64,000 bases of DNA from Arcticibacter pallidicorallinus (GTDB taxonomy: Bacteria > Bacteroidota > Bacteroidia > Sphingobacteriales > Sphingobacteriaceae), in assembly GCF_003002875.1 (NCBI RefSeq), contig NZ_PVTH01000001.1, positions 186,001-250,000 of the forward strand, written 5' to 3'. The first letter of the stretch is position 1. Each line of letters starts with the position of its first letter. The position numbers were made by a program, and so were the translations under genes. Positions 1-8,042 of this stretch are shown here, one piece after another. The notes under the pieces are model-generated. The model searched no databases and had not been told where the DNA came from. It saw only the letters and a program-made list of their open reading frames with translations.

Positions 1-2584
1 CGGCGCAGTTTCAGCGGGTGGCGACAATGATGTGCCGGTTGATTTCGGAAACGGTGTTTCAGATCTTAATCCCGACGATATTGAGTCGGTGACTGTTTTG
101 AAAGGGGCGGCTGCGGCAGCACTCTATGGTAGCCGGGCTAACAACGGGGCCCTCATCATCACGACCAAGTCTGGGAAAGCCAGAAAAGGTGGTCTCGGCA
201 TATCATTCAACTCCAATTCCAGCTTTAACGATGTCTTGCGCTGGCCGGATTATCAGTACGAATATGGGCAGGGCAATAATAACAGAAATGCTGCTGGCGA
301 ACTTTATTACTCTTATGGCGCATCAGAAGATGGTGTCAGCACAGGCGGCACCTCCAGTGCATGGGGACCAAAGTTTAATGGACAGTCTTATTTTCAATAC
401 GATCCGGCAACAGGAACTCAGGGACTTACACGAACTCCCTGGATCCCCTACGAAGACGGGAGCATCAAGGATTTCTGGAGAACAGGATCGACTTTTCAAA
501 ACTCATTGTCTCTGGATGGAGGAAATGATCGATTTACTGCGCGCGGGTCGTTAACGCATACCAAGAATGAGTGGATAATGCCGAATACCGGATTTGAAAG
601 AATGGCGGCATCTCTAAATACCAGTATGGAGCTATCAGATAAGCTGCAGTTGAATGGAAAATTTTCCTATACCAACAAATCAAGCGATAACGTACCGGGG
701 ACGGGTTATAATAACCAGAGCGTAGCTTACTTTATGATTCTTCAAAATCCAAGTATTCCGGTTAAATGGTATGAGCCGCGGTGGCAACAAGGCCAGGAGC
801 AAATTCAGCAGATTCATCCCTTTAGCTCCTATATTGAGAATCCGTATCTCATAGCGCATGAAATGACCAATGGTATCAACAGTCATAATATTGACGGAAA
901 CCTGCAGGGGATATATACATTCAATGATAAATGGAACGTGATGTTCCGGTCGGGGTTAAGCAGCCGTCAGGATCAGAGAGAAATGCGCAGAACTTTCGAT
1001 ACGGCTAATTTTCCGCTTGGTTACTATAAGCAGCAGGACGTCAGCTTTTTCGAATCGAACACAGATGCGATGCTGACCTTCAAAGATAAAATCGTTCCAA
1101 AGCTGGGTATACAGGCCTCCCTTGGGGGGAATTTAATGAGCAGGAGACTAAAGGAGAACGGTGGTATCGCAAGGGGCTTGTTGCTGCCGGGTGTGTATAA
1201 GCTGTCCAACGCGCTAACTTCCGCGGTTGCTGAAAATGAGCTGATAGAGAAGAAGGTGAACAGCGTTTATGGACTGATGAACTTTGGATGGGACGATAAG
1301 GTGTTTGTTGATATTACGGGGCGTAATGATTGGTCATCGACTTTGCCTGACGGGAACAATTCTTATTTCTATCCCTCTGTGAGTTCTAGCTATATAATAA
1401 GCGACATCTTTACTTTACCAAGAGCTATTTCCTTTGCTAAGCTTCGCCTGTCCTGGGCGCAGGTGGGCTCAGATACAGATCCTTATCAAACGCGCAAATA
1501 TTACAACACTTCGGTGTTTCCAGGTTCGGCAGACGCTCCGAGCGTATTGCATAATGCAAATTTGAAGCCTGAGAGAACAGAATCATGGGAAGGTGGCGTT
1601 AACTTCGCTTTATTTAATAGCCGGATAGATGCTGATGTTAATCTTTATCAAACAACAACCAAAAACCAGGTATTGTCTGTCCCTCTTGATGTAACAACGG
1701 GCTTCAGTCAGGCCTGGATTAACGGAGGTGTCATCCGTAACCGGGGCGCGGAGGTCATGTTGAATGCAAGACCTGTAGTAAGTAAGGATTTTGGATGGAC
1801 ATCGACCATAACGTGGTCTATGAATCGCAACAAAGTGTTAAAACTTAGTGAGGATGTGGAAGGCTATCAGCAGATCATTGCATCCAGCGGTGCTGGGGCG
1901 GTGCAGACTATCGTGACGAAGAACGGTTCGACAGGTGATTTGTGGGGATTCGGCCTCGTCAGAAACGAAGACGGTCAAGTTATCTTCAATCAATCGACGG
2001 GCCTTGCTCTGAGGCCTACAGAAAAAGTCAAAATCGGGAATGCGTACGCGGACTGGAAGGGGGGCTTTAATAATGAATTCAGATACAAAAACTGGAAGCT
2101 GAGTGCTTTGATCGACGGGCAATACGGCGGCATCGTCTACTCGCAGACGCATCATAAGCTTACTGAGACCGGAAAGCTGAGACATACGCTGGCAGGCAGA
2201 GAAGAGGGTAAAGTGGTAGGTGAGGGTGTTGTGTTAAATGCAGATGGCAGCTACTCGCCAAATACCACAAAGGTCAACATCAATACCTGGTATTCGGATT
2301 ACTACCGCAGGGCCAATGTAGAAACTAACAGCTTCGATGCATCTTATCTCAAGTTAAGAGAAGTCCGGCTGGAGTTCAACCTGCCAAAAAGTATCCTGGA
2401 CAAGGCCAGGATAGCGGGTGCTAGTGTTGCCTTATACGGAAGGGACCTGGCGGTAATTTCTGACTTCCCGATCTTCGATCCGGAGACGGCTGCCTTCAAT
2501 GGGTCGAGCATCATGCCGGGTGTTGAAATGGGTCAGATGCCGAGCACACGAACCTTCGGATTAAACCTCAGACTTACGTTGTAG
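1..2584 (+). CDS. SusC/RagA-family TonB-linked outer membrane receptor, 3' part
   Basis: The reading frame is open from base 2 with no stop, so the gene starts before the window; the GTG at 32 is not a real start. The first visible residues contain the end of the plug domain typical of SusC (DIESVTVLKGAAAAALYG, then RANNGALIITTK), followed by about 800 residues of beta-barrel ending in an aromatic-rich strand (FGLNLRLTL). SusC proteins form the TonB-driven channel for glycans or peptides in the outer membrane, with SusD as the lid. The susD gene follows after 60 bases, so the pair is one operon. No enzyme gene follows, so the substrate cannot be inferred. Confidence 0.95.
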   Translation, partial: GAVSAGGDNDVPVDFGNGVSDLNPDDIESVTVLKGAAAAALYGSRANNGALIITTKSGKARKGGLGISFNSNSSFNDVLRWPDYQYEYGQGNNNRNAAGELYYSYGASEDGVSTGGTSSAWGPKFNGQSYFQYDPATGTQGLTRTPWIPYEDGSIKDFWRTGSTFQNSLSLDGGNDRFTARGSLTHTKNEWIMPNTGFERMAASLNTSMELSDKLQLNGKFSYTNKSSDNVPGTGYNNQSVAYFMILQNPSIPVKWYEPRWQQGQEQIQQIHPFSSYIENPYLIAHEMTNGINSHNIDGNLQGIYTFNDKWNVMFRSGLSSRQDQREMRRTFDTANFPLGYYKQQDVSFFESNTDAMLTFKDKIVPKLGIQASLGGNLMSRRLKENGGIARGLLLPGVYKLSNALTSAVAENELIEKKVNSVYGLMNFGWDDKVFVDITGRNDWSSTLPDGNNSYFYPSVSSSYIISDIFTLPRAISFAKLRLSWAQVGSDTDPYQTRKYYNTSVFPGSADAPSVLHNANLKPERTESWEGGVNFALFNSRIDADVNLYQTTTKNQVLSVPLDVTTGFSQAWINGGVIRNRGAEVMLNARPVVSKDFGWTSTITWSMNRNKVLKLSEDVEGYQQIIASSGAGAVQTIVTKNGSTGDLWGFGLVRNEDGQVIFNQSTGLALRPTEKVKIGNAYADWKGGFNNEFRYKNWKLSALIDGQYGGIVYSQTHHKLTETGKLRHTLAGREEGKVVGEGVVLNADGSYSPNTTKVNINTWYSDYYRRANVETNSFDASYLKLREVRLEFNLPKSILDKARIAGASVALYGRDLAVISDFPIFDPETAAFNGSSIMPGVEMGQMPSTRTFGLNLRLTL

Positions 2585-2644
2585 CAGTTTTTAGCTAATT
2601 AAAATTGTACGATCGCGCTTGAAGAAGCCACTAAAAATATAATA

Positions 2645-4102
2645 ATGAAACGAATTATAATCGCAGTTTTTACATTCATCCACATCATGGTACTTTCTTC
2701 TTGTACCAAGGATTTTGAAGACTTGAATACCAATCCGAACCTGATTGAGAAGGTAACTCCGGGTAGTTTGCTTACACCTACTATTTATGGAATGAGTAAC
2801 TATTTTACCGTGAGAAGTTATGACTTTACCTGGCAAATGATGCAGGTAGGCCTCCCCAATCCAAGTGTGCAATTGGGGGCTCATCGTTATGATGTTTCAG
2901 AATCCGCAGGTAATGGTACCTGGAACACGACTTACAGATACCTGCGTAATATCAGGGAAATGGAAGCAGCTGCAGATGTATACGCCCAGCCTGCGTATCG
3001 TGCTGTTGCGATCACTCTGAAGGCTTACATTGGCGGTATCCTGACCGACAGTTTTGGGGATGTCCCATTTTCTGAAGCGCTGAGAGCTGAAGAGAACATC
3101 AGTCAGCCAAAGTTTGATACGCAGGAGGAGATTTATACCAGGCTTATTGCCGAGCTCGAAGAAGCAAACACCATCTATGCAGGTGAAGGCGTAATGTCTG
3201 GCAGCGATTTGCTTTACAACAACGACAAGCTGAAGTGGAGAAAGTTCAACAACTCTCTTTTGATGCGTATGCTTTTGAGGGTTTCCAAAAGAACGGAATT
3301 TAATAGCTATGAACGCCTGAAGGCCATGATTGCTGATCCTTTGAAGTATCCGGTGTTTTCGAGTAATGCGGAAGCAGCGTTAGTTAAAATATCGGGGATT
3401 GCTCCGTATGATTATGCCTGGAGCCGTCGTCAGGACTATGTGAATTCTGAGGCAATGAGCGAGTTCTTTGTTGACATGCTGAATGGCTTGCAGGATCCGA
3501 GAAGAGCCTTATTCATGACGAGGGCTAGTCAGATTGTGGATGGTAAGCCTGTTGATATCGGTTTTAGAGGCATCCCGTCTGCGCATTCGGGAGACGTATC
3601 TCAGTTCAACTATACACCTAGTAGTCCTAATGGGGACCTGATGTATCCTAGTGCTGTTGGAACGGAAATCTATGAAGTCTTAATGACTTATGCAGAAGTC
3701 GAATTTATTAAAGCAGAAGTTGCTTTGATGACAGGAGATCAAACGGCTGCGAAAATGGCTTATGAACGTGCGGTAACGGCGGCAGTTACTCAATGGAAGA
3801 ACGGTATAATGCCCGCCAATTATTTCCAGAATCCGGTGGCGGCATTTAATGGTACTCTTGAACAGGTCATGAATCAGAAATACATCGCGTTGTTTTTTAA
3901 TGATTACCAGCAATGGTTTGAATATAGAAGGACGGGTTTTCCTAAGTTGCCAAAAACGCCTTATATGCTTCATGACGGGATGATGCCTACCCGTTTTATG
4001 TATCATAGCGATGTCCGCCAGTTCAATCCCGAGAATTATAAGATCGCCGCGGATCGAATAGGCGGAGATAATATCCATACAAAGGTTTGGTGGGAAAAAT
4101 AA
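2645..4102 (+). CDS. SusD/RagB-family nutrient-binding lipoprotein
   Basis: 485 residues. The N terminus is a lipoprotein signal with the lipobox LSSC (Cys20), then the SusD hallmark DFEDLNTNPN. Helical TPR-like stretches (YRAVAITLKAYIGGILTDSFGDVPFSEAL) and a C-terminal YQQWFEYRRTGFP motif match the SusD_2 type family that pairs with SusC. It should sit on the cell surface as the lid of the upstream receptor and bind the transported ligand. It is the last gene of the operon: a strong hairpin follows 12 bases after the stop. Start chosen because it gives an intact lipoprotein signal. Confidence 0.93.
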   Translation: MKRIIIAVFTFIHIMVLSSCTKDFEDLNTNPNLIEKVTPGSLLTPTIYGMSNYFTVRSYDFTWQMMQVGLPNPSVQLGAHRYDVSESAGNGTWNTTYRYLRNIREMEAAADVYAQPAYRAVAITLKAYIGGILTDSFGDVPFSEALRAEENISQPKFDTQEEIYTRLIAELEEANTIYAGEGVMSGSDLLYNNDKLKWRKFNNSLLMRMLLRVSKRTEFNSYERLKAMIADPLKYPVFSSNAEAALVKISGIAPYDYAWSRRQDYVNSEAMSEFFVDMLNGLQDPRRALFMTRASQIVDGKPVDIGFRGIPSAHSGDVSQFNYTPSSPNGDLMYPSAVGTEIYEVLMTYAEVEFIKAEVALMTGDQTAAKMAYERAVTAAVTQWKNGIMPANYFQNPVAAFNGTLEQVMNQKYIALFFNDYQQWFEYRRTGFPKLPKTPYMLHDGMMPTRFMYHSDVRQFNPENYKIAADRIGGDNIHTKVWWEK

Positions 4103-4114
4103 AGTGTAGATCAG

Positions 4115-4160
4115 AAAATATTAGAGGCCGGTCATATTCATGACCGGCCTCTAATATTTT
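4115..4160. terminator. bidirectional intrinsic terminator
   Basis: A perfect 21-base inverted repeat (4115-4135 with 4140-4160) around a 4-base loop. The stem core is GC-rich (AGAGGCCGGTCAT) and is flanked by AAAATATT/AATATTTT, so both strands end in a U tract. It lies between the converging susD and hsp20 genes and would stop both. Confidence 0.9.
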
Positions 4161-4174
4161 GAGAAAAAGAATTG

Positions 4175-4615
4175 TTATTTAATGTCGATCTGTCGGCGCA
4201 CAGATTTTGCTTCTTCTCTTTTAGCAATACTGATCTTCAGTACGCCGTTAACATACTCTGCTTCGATGCCATTATCGTCTGCGCTTTCGGGCAGTGTGAA
4301 GGATCTGACGAAGGAATTATAACTGTACTCGCGCTTGCTGTAATTCTTTTGATTGTCTTTATGCTCAGAACGCAGTTCAGCAGAGATGCTCAAAACGTTT
4401 CTGTCGAGATTGATATTGAAATCTTCTTTCTTCAGACCAGGGGCAGCCAGCTCTATGTGGAAGTTGTCTTCTGTTTCGCTGATGTTAGCGGCCGGTACAC
4501 GCATTACGGTACGGTCTGTGAAAAATGTGTCGTTAAAGATAGAATCGAAAACATCATTAAAGCCTGGCATTAATGCGTTGTTTTTCTTGTCGGAATTAAA
4601 TTTAACAAGTGTCAT
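4175..4615 (-). CDS. Hsp20/alpha-crystallin small heat shock protein
   Basis: 146 residues, normal length for a bacterial small heat shock protein. The alpha-crystallin domain covers about residues 38-146: ANISETEDNFHIELAAPGLKKEDFNI near its start and the conserved GVLKISI-type motif (YVNGVLKISIAKRE, near 127) at its end. It is an ATP-independent holdase that binds unfolding proteins in the cytoplasm as an oligomer. The start is well supported: a strong AAGGAGGAAAA Shine-Dalgarno sequence lies 6 bases upstream (4621-4631), which is uncommon in this phylum. It is transcribed alone, with fabF about 180 bases upstream on the same strand. Confidence 0.95.
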   Translation of the reverse strand: MTLVKFNSDKKNNALMPGFNDVFDSIFNDTFFTDRTVMRVPAANISETEDNFHIELAAPGLKKEDFNINLDRNVLSISAELRSEHKDNQKNYSKREYSYNSFVRSFTLPESADDNGIEAEYVNGVLKISIAKREEAKSVRRQIDIK

Positions 4616-4620
4616 CTTGA

Positions 4621-4631
4621 TTTTCCTCCTT
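4621..4631 (-). promoter_or_regulatory. strong Shine-Dalgarno of hsp20
   Basis: Minus-strand AAGGAGGAAAA, six bases before the hsp20 ATG. A near-perfect anti-16S match is notable because most genes in this window (for example nosZ, fabF, both complete susC genes) lack one. Confidence 0.75.
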
Positions 4632-4717
4632 AAATAATTAATGATTCAACTAGAGTTAACTTATAATTTTTAATACACAAGACGATGTACAAGAGGTATG
4701 CCAGCGGGGATTTTAAT

Positions 4718-4768
4718 ACTTTCTACTGAAAAAAGTTCAGTTTGCTTGAAATTTTTTCAGTAGAAAGT
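4718..4768 (-). terminator. 17-bp perfect inverted repeat between fabF and hsp20
   Basis: Arms 4718-4734 and 4752-4768 are exact reverse complements (ACTTTCTACTGAAAAAA). The loop of 17 bases holds a second, imperfect TTCA/TGAA pairing. It lies 25 bases after the fabF stop and about 100 bases before the hsp20 start. A factor-independent terminator of fabF is the simplest reading, but the stem is A/T-rich with internal A/T tracts, so an operator in the hsp20 promoter is possible. Confidence 0.55.
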
Positions 4769-4792
4769 GTCAAATTTTCATCGATTCAATGC

Positions 4793-6037
4793 TTAGACGG
4801 CCTTGAATACGACGATTCCATTGTGCCCACCAAAACCAAACGTATTGCTCATGGCTACTTTTACCGGAGCATCGATAGTTTCTCCAAGCACTACACTAAG
4901 GCTATCGTGGACTGCGGGGTCAAGTTGTTGGGTGTTTATGGTAGGTGGAATAACCTGATCACGCATTCCTAACAGACAGATTACTGCCTCGACTGCACCA
5001 GCTGCACCGAGGAGGTGTCCGGTCATAGATTTTGTTGCACTCATTTTAAACTTCAGTTTTTCTCCCTGAGTAAGTTTAAGCAAGGCATTAATCTCCGAAA
5101 GGTCTCCTACTGGGGTAGAGGTAGCATGCAGATTGATATAATCGACATCTTTGATTGACATAGATGCTTCGGCGAGCGCTTTTTCCATCGCTTTTGCCGC
5201 TCCAATACCTTCAGGATGTGTGGCGGTCATGTGATAAGCATCTGCTGTCATGGAGGCTCCAACGATTTCGCCATAGATGTGCGCGCCACGTTTAACGGCT
5301 TGTTCGTAATCTTCCAATACAAGCGCACCTGCGCCTTCACCCATTACGAAACCATCACGCTCCACATCAAACGGACGAGATGCTGTTTTAGGATCGTCAT
5401 TCCGCGCAGACATGGCCTTCATGGAGCTGAATCCTCCGAAAGAAGCGGGTGTAATCGGAGCCTCGGAACCACCCGTAACGATCACCTTGGCCTGGCCTAA
5501 ACGGATATAGTTGTAGGCGTCCATGATTGCTGTATTCGAGGTTGCACATGCTGATACAGTAGTATAATTGATACCCATATAACCGTTGCGGATGGAGATC
5601 ATTCCGGAGGCCATGTTGGCGATGAGCTTTGGTACAAAGAAAGGACTGAACCGGGGTTTTCCATCGCCATTGACATATTCCGTTACCTGGTCTTCAAATG
5701 TCTGCATGCCTCCCTGGCCTGATCCCCAGATCACTCCGGCATCAAAAGGGTCCATGTCTTTCAGGTCTATGCCCGAATCTTTTATAGCTTCGTCAGACGC
5801 GATAAGGGCATACTGAGTAAACAAATCGGTTCGTTTTATGTCGCCTCTATCCAGATATGCTGAAGCGTTAAAATCCTTTACTTCGCATGCAAAACGTGTG
5901 CGAAATTCTGAGGCATCGAAATGAGTAATCGGTGCTGCCGAACTTTCGCCTGCTACTATCGCCCGCCAGAACGCTGAGGCGGTTGCACCTAAGGGGCTGA
6001 TGACGCCCATTCCTGTAACTACAACTCTATTGAGCAT
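4793..6037 (-). CDS. fabF: beta-ketoacyl-ACP synthase II (FabF)
   Basis: 414 residues, the usual KAS II length. It condenses malonyl-ACP with acyl-ACP in fatty acid elongation. The catalytic triad is visible: Cys164 in VSACATSN, His304 in NLHATSTPVGD, His341 in TKSMTGHLLGAAG; the C-terminal glycine-rich NTFGFGGHN is also intact. The N terminus RVVVTGMGVISPLG fixes the start. There is no acpP upstream, so this may be a second or stand-alone fabF copy. The gene is divergent from the histidine kinase at 6162, and a possible -7 element (TACTTTCG, minus strand, 6059-6066) lies just upstream. Confidence 0.95.
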   Translation of the reverse strand: MLNRVVVTGMGVISPLGATASAFWRAIVAGESSAAPITHFDASEFRTRFACEVKDFNASAYLDRGDIKRTDLFTQYALIASDEAIKDSGIDLKDMDPFDAGVIWGSGQGGMQTFEDQVTEYVNGDGKPRFSPFFVPKLIANMASGMISIRNGYMGINYTTVSACATSNTAIMDAYNYIRLGQAKVIVTGGSEAPITPASFGGFSSMKAMSARNDDPKTASRPFDVERDGFVMGEGAGALVLEDYEQAVKRGAHIYGEIVGASMTADAYHMTATHPEGIGAAKAMEKALAEASMSIKDVDYINLHATSTPVGDLSEINALLKLTQGEKLKFKMSATKSMTGHLLGAAGAVEAVICLLGMRDQVIPPTINTQQLDPAVHDSLSVVLGETIDAPVKVAMSNTFGFGGHNGIVVFKAV

Positions 6038-6161
6038 AAATTAGATTTAAACTTTCTGCGAAAGTAGGCAAAAATGCACATCAACCGCATAACTAAAACT
6101 TATCATCCTTATTGTAGTTAGTAATATCTGGTATCTAATCACCCAAAATACTTTCCCGACT

Positions 6162-7223
6162 ATGGATGTACCCAATGCATTGTATTCGCTGACAGAGGCT
6201 TCTGATCAACTGTATTTTTCTTATCATGTGGAAGAAAACCGATTCATTTATCTGAACCCAGCTTTTATCGATTTTTTTGATTTAGATGTACAGCCCACTA
6301 TTCCATTATTATTGGCAATGGTTCATCCGGAAGATCAGAAATATGTTGCTTCGCAATGCGAAGCCTGCTTATCGGGCAATACAGTCGGTAATTTAGAATG
6401 CCGGATCGTCCGCCGAGAGTCACAAAGATACATCCGTATTTTTCCATATCTGATCACGGAAGCATCTGGGCGTTTACTGATGGGGTGTGCAGAAGATATA
6501 ACGACCTATAAAAGCCAGCTCAATGTGATCAGTAAGCATAATGCTAAAAAAGACTCCATCCTCAATATCGTCGCCCACGATCTGGCAGCACCCTTAGGCT
6601 TTATTCGGAATTTATCGACTTTGTTAAGTAGAGAGGCTTCAAACCGGGAAAATGCGAAGGTGAGAGAATACTCAGAATTGGTTAATAAGTTCAGTCTGAG
6701 GTGCATCAAGTTGATAAAAGATTTTATGGACCACGAGTTTTTGGAAAGTGCCGGGGTAAAGCTTGTGAAGAAGCGCATTGATCTTATCGAGAAGGTCAAG
6801 ATTCAGACAGAAGACTACCTGAACCATCAGGCGGAACTCAATAAGCAGATCTATTTTACTTCGAGCCGGACGCACATTTATGTGGATGTAGACGAGGATA
6901 AATTCCTTCAGGTAATCAATAACCTGGTATCAAACGCGCTAAAGTTTACGAGGGAGGGTGGAAAAATCACCATTGGTATGGAAGAGCAGGAGCACCATGT
7001 TCTGGTTACCATTGCTGATGATGGTATCGGGATTGCTAAAAAGTACCATGCAACATTATTCGAAAGATTCAGTGACGCCCGCCGAACCGGCCTTAAGGGA
7101 GAACCCTCGACTGGTCTGGGGATGTCAATTATCAAAACGATCGTAGAATGGCATGATGGTACAATCTGGTTTGATAGCGAGGAAGGTAGAGGCTCCACCT
7201 TTTATATTCAGCTTCCGAAATAA
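6162..7223 (+). CDS. cytoplasmic PAS-domain sensor histidine kinase
   Basis: 353 residues with no membrane segment. A PAS fold covers about 5-115 (ending GCAEDITTY). The HisKA box has the phospho-acceptor His139 in NIVAHDLAAPLGFIRNL. The HATPase domain shows an N box (NNLVSNALKFTREGG), G1 (DDGIGIAKK) and G2 (GEPSTGLGMSIIKTIVEWHDG). It should sense a cytoplasmic signal and autophosphorylate, but no response regulator is adjacent; the nearest is the single-domain receiver at 13870, across the nos cluster. Pairing these two is only a guess. The ligand of the PAS domain cannot be told from the sequence. Confidence 0.93.
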   Translation: MDVPNALYSLTEASDQLYFSYHVEENRFIYLNPAFIDFFDLDVQPTIPLLLAMVHPEDQKYVASQCEACLSGNTVGNLECRIVRRESQRYIRIFPYLITEASGRLLMGCAEDITTYKSQLNVISKHNAKKDSILNIVAHDLAAPLGFIRNLSTLLSREASNRENAKVREYSELVNKFSLRCIKLIKDFMDHEFLESAGVKLVKKRIDLIEKVKIQTEDYLNHQAELNKQIYFTSSRTHIYVDVDEDKFLQVINNLVSNALKFTREGGKITIGMEEQEHHVLVTIADDGIGIAKKYHATLFERFSDARRTGLKGEPSTGLGMSIIKTIVEWHDGTIWFDSEEGRGSTFYIQLPK

Positions 7224-7248
7224 ATTTTTTTTGACTTTCTTTTAAATT

Positions 7249-7280
7249 AAACGCCTTGATATTAAGGCGTTTGCTGTTTT
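7249..7280 (+). terminator. intrinsic terminator after the histidine kinase
   Basis: AAACGCCTT (7249-7257) pairs with AAGGCGTTT (7264-7272) around a 6-base loop, followed by GCTGTTTT. It separates the kinase from the nos promoter. Confidence 0.75.
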
Positions 7281-7299
7281 ATGTCCCGCATTAACAGCT

Positions 7300-7379
7300 C
7301 TGACTTGCAAAACTTGACGGAAGTCATATTTTTAGAAAATATTAAAAGATATTTTTGTCTTTAACTCCACGCAAGTCAG
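7300..7379 (+). promoter_or_regulatory. nos promoter with FNR/DNR-like box
   Basis: TTGACGGAAGTCAT (7314-7327) fits the CRP/FNR-family pattern TTGAC-N4-GTCAA with one mismatch. TATTTTTG (7350-7357) matches the Bacteroidota -7 element TAnnTTTG exactly. If transcription starts about 5 bases after it (near 7362), the box centre (7320.5) lies at about -41.5, the class II activator position. Outer arms CTGACTTGC (7300-7308) and GCAAGTCAG (7371-7379) form another exact inverted repeat around the whole element. The rest of the 304-base gap (to 7527) would be a leader of about 165 bases with no gene I can see. Confidence 0.6.
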
Positions 7380-7527
7380 TTTTTATTCAACTCGCTTTAG
7401 AATGACCAGGTGTGGTATTTATCAAGCCCGATTATGAAACGGACCCCAACCCTGAGAAAATTGGATAGTTCCTGACACCGATTGATGACCGATGGCCACA
7501 AATAGAAATCACAATAAATAAATAGAA

Positions 7528-8028
7528 ATGAAAAGTTTGAAAGTATCAATATTAGGAGTTCTTCTCGCCGTCATCTTAGTGATGTATGGATGCGGAGGAA
7601 ACAATTCAGAAAATTCTTCCTCGGCGAGTACTTCTGAAAGTATTGCCCCTGCGGCCGCACAACAAGTTTCGGTTGATCCCAAACTGAAGAGCGACAGTAA
7701 GGGTGTTGGTCGTTTCACATCAGTAGAAATGGGACCGATTGATAAGAAGCTCGCAGAGAAAGGTGAGGCGATCTTCGTTTCCAAATGTTCAGCCTGTCAT
7801 AAAACAACTGAAGAGAAGGTAGTAGGCCCGGGCTTAAAGAACATTACAGAAAAGCGTGCACCGGAGTGGATCATGAACATGATTACTAATCCGGAGGAAA
7901 TGACGAAGAAAGATCCGGTAGCAAAAGCGTTATTCGAGGAGCATCTTATTCAAATGACGTTCCAGAACGTTTCCGACGAAGAGTCAAGAGCAATCCTGGA
8001 GTACTTCCGAGTTAATGATTCCAAATAA
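7528..8028 (+). CDS. c-type cytochrome lipoprotein of the nos cluster
   Basis: 166 residues. An N-terminal hydrophobic segment ends in MYGC (Cys22), a probable lipobox, followed by a Ser/Ala-rich linker to about residue 50. One heme c site, CSACH (Cys87, Cys90, His91), and a likely axial Met143 (QMTF) define a monoheme class I cytochrome c. It lies 14 bases before nosZ; in clade II nos clusters such cytochromes are thought to deliver electrons to NosZ in the periplasm. First gene of the nos operon. Confidence 0.9.
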   Translation: MKSLKVSILGVLLAVILVMYGCGGNNSENSSSASTSESIAPAAAQQVSVDPKLKSDSKGVGRFTSVEMGPIDKKLAEKGEAIFVSKCSACHKTTEEKVVGPGLKNITEKRAPEWIMNMITNPEEMTKKDPVAKALFEEHLIQMTFQNVSDEESRAILEYFRVNDSK

Positions 8029-8042
8029 ATAAACCTAAAACC

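Noticed and set aside
32-34. GTG as the start of the first susC
   Set aside because: The frame is open from base 2 and the protein begins in mid-plug, so this is an internal codon.
4172-4637. plus-strand ORFs over hsp20
   Set aside because: They are antisense shadows of the clear Hsp20 gene.
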